Assembly: GCA_964394085.1 (NCBI GenBank)
Contig: CAYMWF010000077.1
Location: forward strand, 1 to 20,404
From: CAYMWF01 sp964394085 [NCBI: uncultured Gemmatimonadota bacterium]
GTDB lineage: Bacteria > GCA-2686955 > CAYMWF01
Direction of reading: 5' to 3'
Length of the DNA: 20,404 nt
Numbering within the stretch: position 1 is the stretch's first letter; every line of letters starts with the position of its first letter. The position numbers were made by a program, and so were the translations under genes. Shown here in pieces: positions 14,061 through 20,404 of the stretch. The notes below the pieces were generated by a model. The model worked only from the letters and a program-made list of their open reading frames with translations. It was not told the origin of the DNA and searched no databases.

Positions 14061-17000
14061 GCCCGTTCGACCGGGGAGTTATCGAACCTCGCTTTATCCG
14101 CTTCGAGCTGCGCAGAGGCGGCGGTATCGCAGGCCGTCCGGGCGGAGTAGAGGGCGGCTCCAAAGAGTTTTTTTCTGCAGGATGTTTTCATGTAGCCCGT
14201 GCCGGAAACCACCTCCAGCGCCTTGTCGTGGAGTTTTTTCACATTTTCCCATGCCTCCAGCAGTAATCGATGCTTCACCTCGGGGCGCTCCTTTCTCGAA
14301 GCCAGTTCCGCGAGAGACATCCACCGGAGCTCGCAGGTTTCAGAAGCGGCCGCTGCCGCGAGAGCCTTTTCCGCCTTTTCACCCCGGCCTGTCGCGCCGG
14401 CCACGTACGCGGCCAGGGATTTCGAGCCCGCCCAGGGTTGCCCGGCGACTTTCGCGGCTTCCTCCGCGGCTCCGGCGGGATCTCCAGAAGCAAGCAGGTA
14501 GAAGGCCAGCCTGGCGCGGGCTTCCAGGCCGGCGACGGCTCGTCCCAGAAGTTCCGCTTCCTCCACCTCTTTCACGGCCAGGCGGACCGCGCCGGCGGCG
14601 TCGCCGTCAGCATACGAGATCTCGCTTCGGACCTGGCAGATCTTTGCGCGCATCATCGAGAAACCGCACGATTCCACCAGGGCTTCAGCCGCATCGGCGA
14701 ACCGGGCCGCTTCCCCGGGCGCTCCCGTTCTCGCGTACAGCGTCGCCAGCTCACAGAGCGCCTGGGTTTCCGTATCGCGGCTCTCTATAACCCGCGATTT
14801 TTCCAGGGCCGTCTCCAGGGCCGTCAGGCTCTTCTCGTAGTCGCCTGTCTCGCGCAGGGCGATCCCGGCGCCGACGAACCCCTGGGCTTCCAGGAGATTG
14901 TTTCCGAGAAAACGGGCTATTTCGATTGTTTTGTCGAAGAGGCTTTTCGCCCTGTCGTATTCGCCTTTCAGGCAGACGAGCTCCCCGATGTTCTTGCGGC
15001 TGATCGCTTCCTTGCCCCTGTTGCCCGCTTCGAGCATGAGGGTCAGGCTTTTCGTATAATTGCGCTCTGATTCTTCCGGATCCCCTCTCTCGAAGGCGAG
15101 AATTCCAAGGTTGCCGAGGACCGTGGCTTCGTGCTCCTTCTGCCCGGTTTTTCTGTGTATGTCGAGGGCGGCCAGATAGCTCTGTTCGGCATCGGCGAAT
15201 CTGCCCATGTCCAGGTGAATGTTTCCTATGTTGTAATGAGCCACACCCTCCATCGATTCCCGCCCCGTAATTTTACAGATCGAAAGCGATTTTTCAAAGC
15301 ACTCTATGGCGCGCTCATTTTCTCCCAGGCGCCAGTGCGCGAGCCCCTCGTTGTTATACGCCGATGAGATCAGTTCCCGGTAGCCGATTTTTTCTCCCAG
15401 GTTCAGCGCTTTTTCGAACCTGCCCAGCGCTTTCCGGTATTCACCGGTGTTATACAGGATCAGACCTTCGAACAGCAGGGCGGTCCCGGCCTTGCCGGTC
15501 AACTCACGGTCGATCGCCATTTCCGCGCTCGCACGGTAGTCGTCCACCGCCTTCGCGTAATTGCATCGTTTCTCGAAAGCCATGCCCCTGGCGAGCCGGA
15601 GGTCCGCTGTTTTTTCGCCGCAGTCACCCTGTTCGAGGATTTCGAGAGCGTATGTCTGGTATTCTATGGCTCTATCCACGTTGAATACTTCGAGGGCTCG
15701 AGCAGCGCCTTTTTCGAGATGTTCTACGGCGCGTTCCTTTTCGCTGCTCAACCGCCAGTGGCGGGCGAGTCTCTCCACCGGACGCGCCGTTTCGCCGGCG
15801 TGTTTCTTCTCCAGGGTGGAGGCGATGACCGTGTGGAGCTTCTCCCTGCGTTCGTGTTCGATGTTCCGTTCAACAAAGTTTCGCGCGCTTTCGTGGATGA
15901 AATGGAAAACCCCGCCGTCAGAGAAGGGGGCCCGTCCCAGGTAATGAAGCGCCACGAATCGATCGAGCCTGGAATCGATCCAGTCAGTCGCGGAAGCGTT
16001 CTTCGCCGCCGTCGAAGGAGTCTCCCTCGTGCCGGAGTCTCCGGCGCCCGCGTCTCCCCGGTTCCGCGCGGAAACGATATCGACGAGGTCGCTCTTCTCT
16101 ATCGTCCTCCCCAGCAGGGCGCAGATTTCCAGAAGCTCGCGCTCCCGGCTGCTCAGTTTCGCCAGCCTGGCGCGCACGAAGCGTTCCGGATCGGGTTCGG
16201 CCGCAGGCTCCGCCCCGTCCGCCCTCGCCGCCTCCCAGCCGCCGTCTCCGAAAACCAGGCTCCCTTCATCAATAAAACTTTCGAGAACCTCCCTCAGCAG
16301 TCGCGGGTTTCCTGCGGACTGGCGGAAAGCGTCCGAGTAGAAGTTTTCCGGCAGACGGGGATTTTCCAGGGCGCGGCTGATGATCCTCTTTACCTGTTTC
16401 TTCTCGAGGGGTTCGAGTTTCATTTCCTCGAAAGCTTCTTCTATGCTCAGCCGCTCCAGGAACTTCTCGTCCATGTGGCCGCCCGGATCCATGGTGCAGC
16501 AGATCAGTATCCTGCGTGACGGCAGTTCGCCGGCGATATGCAGAAGCAGGTCGAGAGTGGCCGAGTCGGCAAACTCGATATTTTCGACGATCAGAAGGAC
16601 CGGGGCTCTTTCCGAGAGTATCCGCAGCAAAACTTCCAGGGTTTCGAACAGGGCCGCCCTCGCCTCGGCCCATTCATCCATCCCGGCGAAAAGATCCGCA
16701 TACTTGCTCTGCCGGGCGGTAAGTTTGTCCAGCCCCGCGGTTTCCGCGACTTCGGCGAGCCTCCCTCCCGGATGCCGCCGCAGCATCTTTCCGGCCAGTT
16801 CGAGAAACGGCATCAGCGGAAGAGTGTGCCTGTCGCGCACGATGGCATCGAAAATGTCGAAGCGCAGCTCCGTCGCCTTTCGTTTCAGTTCGAGAAGGAA
16901 CCTGGTTTTACCCATGCCTTCGGAACCGGATAAGAGCGAAAGCCCTCCTTCACCGGATTTCACTCTCTCGAGACGCTCCTCCATCCCGGCGAGCTCCCGG

Positions 17001-17953
17001 CCCCTTCCCTCGAAAGGAAGAGCGGGAAGGGTGGGTTCCGCCTCGATGACGGGTCTCTTTTTTCCTGTTACCTCGGCAGGCGGAGCCGAGGAGATTCCTC
17101 TCAGGGAGGTTGCGGCCCGGCCGGCGGTGTCGAATCTTCGATCCGGGTTTTTTTCGAGGAAACGCAGGATGAAGCTTTCGAACTCGGGGCTTATGAAGGA
17201 GTTGAGCAGCGACGGTCTCGGCGGGATATCGTTCAGGTGTTTCAACATCACCGGAACAGGGTGCTCCCCGGTGAAGGGAACCCTTCCCGAGAGAGCTTCG
17301 TAAAGGACGATCCCGAAAGAGTAAAGGTCGGAACGGGTTGTGAGGCGGGCTCCCTTGACCACCTCCGGGGGCATGTAGGCGGCGGTGCCCGTAATGGAGC
17401 CCTCCAGGGCCGCGCCCGTTCCCGGATCGAAGGATCTTGCGAGTCCGAAGTCGGCGATTTTTACGGAACCGTTGTACCCGTCGCCATTTTTGCGTTGCGA
17501 CACAGCACCCAGCAGGATGTTCGACGGCTTGAGATCGCCGTGGAGCACATTCCTGCCGTGAATGTATTGAAGGCTGTCGAGAACCCTCGTCAGGATATCG
17601 ACAAAGATCCCGGTTGTGCCGCTTTCGAACCGGACCCGCTTTGAAAAGCTCTCCAGGGTTTCGCCCCGGACGAATTCCATCTCCAGATACCAGGATCCTT
17701 CTCCCGGTATCAGGCGGTGGATTTTCACGACTCCCGGGTGGTCGAGCGAAGCGACGATCTCGAATTCGTGCTTCACGCGGTCGAGGTAAGCCTCCCGCTC
17801 GAGGGGGGGGGCCACGGCTTTGACCGCCGTTTCTTTCCCGACGGCGTCATCGAAACAGAGGAAAACTTCACCGGCGCTGCCCCTTCCAAGGCGCGACTTC
17901 AGGCTTATGCCGTGCCTCTCGAGGGCGAGCCGGTGTCTTTCGAGGTTCTGCAT
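14057..17953 (-). CDS. Giant serine/threonine kinase with AAA/STAND-type ATPase and TPR repeats
   Basis: 1298 residues. The kinase domain spans about 15-285: glycine loop GRGSAGEV (23-30), lysine K45 in AVKAV, catalytic loop HGDLKPSN (D140, N145), metal-binding DFG (168-170) and PPE (195-197). The usual HRD arginine is glycine (HGD), so activation may not need loop phosphorylation. An ATPase domain follows (about 313-560) with Walker A GSEGMGKT (343-350) and a Walker B-like LLIVEN (453-458), as in the AAA_16/MalT-like regulators of the PknK type. About 770-1230 is built of TPR repeats for protein or ligand binding. No membrane segment is seen, so it is probably cytoplasmic. Signal recognition by the TPR/ATPase part would gate the kinase. 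Its stop overlaps the activator's start, making that protein the obvious substrate candidate. The ribosome binding site at ATG 17953 is weak. Confidence 0.93.
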   Translation of the reverse strand: MQNLERHRLALERHGISLKSRLGRGSAGEVFLCFDDAVGKETAVKAVAPPLEREAYLDRVKHEFEIVASLDHPGVVKIHRLIPGEGSWYLEMEFVRGETLESFSKRVRFESGTTGIFVDILTRVLDSLQYIHGRNVLHGDLKPSNILLGAVSQRKNGDGYNGSVKIADFGLARSFDPGTGAALEGSITGTAAYMPPEVVKGARLTTRSDLYSFGIVLYEALSGRVPFTGEHPVPVMLKHLNDIPPRPSLLNSFISPEFESFILRFLEKNPDRRFDTAGRAATSLRGISSAPPAEVTGKKRPVIEAEPTLPALPFEGRGRELAGMEERLERVKSGEGGLSLLSGSEGMGKTRFLLELKRKATELRFDIFDAIVRDRHTLPLMPFLELAGKMLRRHPGGRLAEVAETAGLDKLTARQSKYADLFAGMDEWAEARAALFETLEVLLRILSERAPVLLIVENIEFADSATLDLLLHIAGELPSRRILICCTMDPGGHMDEKFLERLSIEEAFEEMKLEPLEKKQVKRIISRALENPRLPENFYSDAFRQSAGNPRLLREVLESFIDEGSLVFGDGGWEAARADGAEPAAEPDPERFVRARLAKLSSRERELLEICALLGRTIEKSDLVDIVSARNRGDAGAGDSGTRETPSTAAKNASATDWIDSRLDRFVALHYLGRAPFSDGGVFHFIHESARNFVERNIEHERREKLHTVIASTLEKKHAGETARPVERLARHWRLSSEKERAVEHLEKGAARALEVFNVDRAIEYQTYALEILEQGDCGEKTADLRLARGMAFEKRCNYAKAVDDYRASAEMAIDRELTGKAGTALLFEGLILYNTGEYRKALGRFEKALNLGEKIGYRELISSAYNNEGLAHWRLGENERAIECFEKSLSICKITGRESMEGVAHYNIGNIHLDMGRFADAEQSYLAALDIHRKTGQKEHEATVLGNLGILAFERGDPEESERNYTKSLTLMLEAGNRGKEAISRKNIGELVCLKGEYDRAKSLFDKTIEIARFLGNNLLEAQGFVGAGIALRETGDYEKSLTALETALEKSRVIESRDTETQALCELATLYARTGAPGEAARFADAAEALVESCGFSMMRAKICQVRSEISYADGDAAGAVRLAVKEVEEAELLGRAVAGLEARARLAFYLLASGDPAGAAEEAAKVAGQPWAGSKSLAAYVAGATGRGEKAEKALAAAAASETCELRWMSLAELASRKERPEVKHRLLLEAWENVKKLHDKALEVVSGTGYMKTSCRKKLFGAALYSARTACDTAASAQLEADKARFDNSPVERA

Positions 17954-18072
17954 CCGCGATACCGCCGTTTCAGGTGGACGGAGAAACGCACGTCTTCTTC
18001 TTTTTGCCGCAGTTTATTGCGTTTAACGGGTCAATGACAGGATTTATTTTCAGCGTTACGGCTCCATAATAG

Positions 18073-18101
18073 AAAAGACCCGCCCGGGGCGGGTCTTTTT
18101 T
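18073..18101 (-). terminator. Intrinsic terminator, probably bidirectional
   Basis: AAAAGACCCGCCC and GGGCGGGTCTTTTTT form a GC-rich stem of about 12 pairs with a minimal loop. T-runs occur on both strands (six on the plus side, four on the minus side). On the minus strand it lies about 215 bp after the barrel gene, beyond the palindromic element, and separates that gene from the kinase operon. Confidence 0.85.
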
Positions 18102-18148
18102 AACACAAATTTCTGTTCCGGCGGGATAACAGCCGAAACGTTTGCCTA

Positions 18149-18307
18149 GTGCCCTGTCAAGCATCAAATGACGCATCTTACTTGTCCTTTGTCGTTCCAG
18201 CTGCGTTTCGGCTTCAGTCACATAGCGCTGCTATGCTCCTTCAGCCGCGCCTTGCTGGAACAACAAATTACTTCGTAATATGCATCATTTGCTACTTGAC
18301 ATGACAC
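18149..18307. mobile_element. 159-bp imperfect palindrome, MITE-like
   Basis: The sequence folds on a centre at about 18228 (CATAGC-GCT-GCTATG). Left arm GTGCCCTGTCAAGCATCAAA pairs with the right arm, whose reverse complement begins GTGTCATGTCAAGTAGCAAA, and similarity continues along both arms through GTTCCAGC. It has no coding capacity. GTGCCCTGTCA at 18149-18159 recurs at 18308-18318, exactly one element length away, and the second copy contains the barrel gene's stop codon. This fits a non-autonomous mobile element or dispersed palindromic repeat inserted at the gene's end; its transcript would form a very long hairpin. Confidence 0.7.
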
Positions 18308-18315
18308 GTGCCCTG

Positions 18316-20124
18316 TCAGTGGTTCAGCGTGATCGAAATCCTCAGATCCTTGAAGAAGTCGGAATCGATGAGGTCGAAGCCGCCGTCGAATACGCAGATG
18401 AAATCGATCTGCAGGTAATCGACGGGAGTATAACCGATACCGTAGTTGAACGTGACATTGCTGAAGGTGTTATGGATTTCTTCTATCGTTGAGCCGTAGA
18501 TATTGTCGCCGATTGTTTCCACATCCGGGGTCGCCCCGTCATAATCGATGACGGTGGTGTACGGGGTGCAATCGTCATCGATAGCATCCAGTTCGTCGAT
18601 AGTGACGGTGGATGTGCGGGTGAATCGCGAGCCGCAGCGCCATGCCCACTGGCCTCTCTTACCCGTGCGATACTCGAGCCCTACCGGGCAGGTGAAGGTC
18701 GATACCGTCTGCTCCCAGGTATGATCGGCGGCGAAAGTCTCGGTCTCGGTCTGCACATAGTCGTCCACGAAAGTGTTGTCGTAGTAGTCCATCTCCGTTA
18801 CCCGTTCGTAATCGCAGATATAATCGGCGGTGAGGGTGGTGGAGCTGCGGTTCCAGCCGGCGCCGAAACCGAAGGTCAGGTTGTTGCCCAGCTGCCTGTT
18901 GTAATTCCCCCAGAAGCCGAAACCCAGTTCATCGGCGGAGCCTTTATCGCTGACCAGTTCCGATTCGGATATATCCTGCGTGAAATCGGTCCAGCCGATG
19001 CCGTCGCCGTCGAAATAATCTTCCTCTCCGGTGTGCTGGAAATCTTCAGAGGCCACGTAGTCGTAACCGCCCATGCGCATATTGGCCCCGACCTGCCAGA
19101 AACCGTCGTAGATGCGGGATTTCCCCTTCTGGAAAGTTTTACGGATGGAGCCGCCGAACAGAAAGTCGGTTCCTTCTTCGTTCTGCTTTTCCTTGTAGGT
19201 CTGGGTCTCGAAATAGGTATCATTGTAACCGCTGATAAGCGGATCGTTGTAGGTCTCCTCACCGTGATACCGGTCGTCTCCTTCCCAGAGATCGGATCCC
19301 ATCATGATACCGCAATCGCCGCGTACTTCGTATTTCTTCCAGTTGGTCATGTAGGCGAAGTCGAATACGGTCAAGGTATTGGTATTGGTCGTCTCGAAAT
19401 CGCCGTCTTCCGACCAGAGGTTCGTATCGTAGTCGCCGCCGATATCATGGATGGCGACATCGGTTTCGAAAGTCGGCGCTCCCGCGAAATACTGGCTCAG
19501 CGAACCCCAGCCGGTGCCGAGGGTTCCCGCCGACGAGCGATCGCTGGATGTCACATCTTTTTCCCTGAAGAACCTGGCGCCGAAGGTTCCCATGGAGTTC
19601 AGGTAGGTATTATTCAGGAAGACCCTGTAATCATCGAAGGTGTCGTAGTCGGTGACTTCCTGGAAGATACTCTGTTCCTGGTCGTAAACCCCGTCCCAGT
19701 TGGTATCCAGGAAGGCGCTGTAATCGTAGCTGAGCAGCCCCCAGCCGTTCTCCGACGGCATCCAGCCGTAGCCCAGATCCGGGTCGATGTTTATCCAGTT
19801 GGAATTCTCGGTGTTTCTCATCCGCATTCCGAACGCGTTCCAGAGATTGCCCACCCAGGGGTTGAGCAGCGAAACACCCAGCAGGAACTCATCATCATTG
19901 ATGTCGTCCAGCAAGCGTTCGTTGGTGCTTGTCAGGTTGGTCAGGTTGGAAAAGAAGTGGAATCCCTCGATAAAGCGCAGCTCGATCGGATCATGGGAAA
20001 GATCGAGGTTGTCGTTGATGGTTCCGCCTGTTGCGATATTACGGAACGATCCCGGCGCCTGCGCCGTTGCGGTGGTGGCGATAAGCAGAATAACCAAAGG
20101 TAAAATCCTGCACAGTACTTTCAT
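18316..20124 (-). CDS. Putative outer-membrane beta-barrel protein
   Basis: 602 residues. A signal peptide is at 1-23 (CRILPLVILLIATTATAQA). The mature part is rich in Asp, Asn, Tyr, Trp and Thr, with alternating polar/aromatic strands such as LGFGFWGNYNRQL and LTFGFGAGWNRSS, and few long hydrophobic stretches. This is the composition of an outer-membrane barrel with long acidic loops. The end (LRISITLNH) is strand-like but lacks the usual final Phe or Trp. I do not recognise a specific family; a transporter, adhesin or structural porin are all possible. The start is clear: AAAGGAG lies six bases before ATG 20124. The stop codon sits in the direct repeat that flanks the palindromic element. 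A terminator further on isolates it from the kinase genes. Confidence 0.75.
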   Translation of the reverse strand: MKVLCRILPLVILLIATTATAQAPGSFRNIATGGTINDNLDLSHDPIELRFIEGFHFFSNLTNLTSTNERLLDDINDDEFLLGVSLLNPWVGNLWNAFGMRMRNTENSNWINIDPDLGYGWMPSENGWGLLSYDYSAFLDTNWDGVYDQEQSIFQEVTDYDTFDDYRVFLNNTYLNSMGTFGARFFREKDVTSSDRSSAGTLGTGWGSLSQYFAGAPTFETDVAIHDIGGDYDTNLWSEDGDFETTNTNTLTVFDFAYMTNWKKYEVRGDCGIMMGSDLWEGDDRYHGEETYNDPLISGYNDTYFETQTYKEKQNEEGTDFLFGGSIRKTFQKGKSRIYDGFWQVGANMRMGGYDYVASEDFQHTGEEDYFDGDGIGWTDFTQDISESELVSDKGSADELGFGFWGNYNRQLGNNLTFGFGAGWNRSSTTLTADYICDYERVTEMDYYDNTFVDDYVQTETETFAADHTWEQTVSTFTCPVGLEYRTGKRGQWAWRCGSRFTRTSTVTIDELDAIDDDCTPYTTVIDYDGATPDVETIGDNIYGSTIEEIHNTFSNVTFNYGIGYTPVDYLQIDFICVFDGGFDLIDSDFFKDLRISITLNH

Positions 20125-20404
20125 GGTCTACTCCTTTACTTACAAGTGATCCTGCTAAAATAACCGTTCATTGACGGGGATAAAAAAACCGGCTTACCTT
20201 ATTCAATTTGCACAAGTGATTGACAGTTCATCACCTCCTTTCTGAATTCCTGAGACACTATTTACCCGATAGAATGCGCCTTTGCAACTGAAATTGTTTC
20301 CAGCCGTTTTTCATAGAAGCGGTCCTTTCCCCCCTCGCCATTCTCGGCACCGGCCGTTTCTCCGTGTGAAGCAATATTATTTAAACCTGCACGCGCCATT
20401 CTCG
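20125..20404 (-). promoter_or_regulatory. Upstream leader and promoter region of the barrel gene
   Basis: No large gene. The minus strand holds AGCAGGATCAC (20157-20147), also found upstream of the beta-helix gene. It also holds AAAGGAGGTGATGAAC (20241-20226), an 11-base match to the anti-Shine-Dalgarno complement followed by a ten-codon frame ending at TAA (20199). A candidate promoter, TTGCAA with 17 bases to TAAATA, lies near 20285-20257 and is weak. ATCACTTGT occurs twice, 70 bp apart (20150-20142 and 20220-20212). Confidence 0.4.
20356..20374 (-). repeat. Single copy of the dispersed TTTCTCCGTGTGAAG core repeat
   Basis: CGTTTCTCCGTGTGAAGCAA matches the core found on both sides of the HNH gene 17 to 20 kb away, in the same orientation as the left-hand copies. 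This shows the repeat is dispersed rather than local. Confidence 0.65.

Noticed and set aside
18721-20103. A 460-codon open frame on the plus strand
   Set aside because: It lies opposite the barrel protein, which has a signal peptide and a good ribosome binding site; the Val/Ile/Gly-rich antisense product is a by-product of Asp- and Tyr-rich codons on the other strand.

Overview
The window reads as chromosomal DNA of a Gram-negative bacterium. It encodes a signal-peptide-bearing protein that looks like an outer-membrane barrel, a secreted right-handed beta-helix protein, an exported beta-propeller protein, a very large serine/threonine kinase with ATPase and TPR parts, and a sigma-54 activator. 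That gene mix, with GC-rich coding DNA (above 60% by eye in the kinase gene), is common in poorly cultured FCB-type and deltaproteobacteria-like candidate phyla. This placement is inference only; there is no rRNA or other marker gene here.

Layout. 1-3314 is an accessory region: a gene for a DUF222-like/HNH endonuclease-like protein (676-2313, minus) with its own promoter and leader hairpin, lying between non-coding repeats. A 25-bp tandem repeat lies at 268-360. Copies of a composite repeat (a 'TTCTCCGTGTGAAGAATT' core plus 17-bp units) lie on both sides of the gene in opposite orientations. 3315-5400 is a visibly AT-rich two-gene unit on the plus strand: a radical SAM protein with SPASM-like C-terminal cysteines and a family 2 glycosyltransferase. 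It meets, tail to tail, a GC-rich family 4 glycosyltransferase (5467-6705, minus).

From 6705 to the right end every credible gene is on the minus strand. In transcription order from the right: a barrel-like protein (20124-18316), an intrinsic terminator and a 159-bp palindromic element; the kinase-ATPase-TPR protein (17953-14057); a GAF/sigma-54 activator translationally coupled to it (14060-12153); a beta-propeller protein with a 5'-nucleotidase C-terminal domain but no catalytic domain (12067-9764); a small repeat-encoded reading frame (9699-9520); an iron-sulfur protein starting at TTG (9529-8750); then the beta-helix protein, with a near-consensus promoter (8377-6869), and the family 4 glycosyltransferase.

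How the genes may work together. The kinase and activator form an ATGA-overlapping pair, so the simplest reading is a sensor kinase and its target transcription factor acting on sigma-54 promoters. The propeller and iron-sulfur genes follow in the same direction and may be downstream members or targets, but a weak terminator-like hairpin separates them from the activator.

The most unusual structure is sequence-level. Between 8563 and 12067 there are three separate tandem arrays, each with an exact 33-bp period but unrelated unit sequences, plus a 39-bp duplication across a stop codon. At least two arrays appear to have grown from gene ends: one from the 3' end of the iron-sulfur gene, one from the signal-peptide codons of the propeller gene. 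No tRNA, rRNA, CRISPR array or intact transposase was seen. Site coordinates outside genes were counted by hand and may be off by one or two bases.
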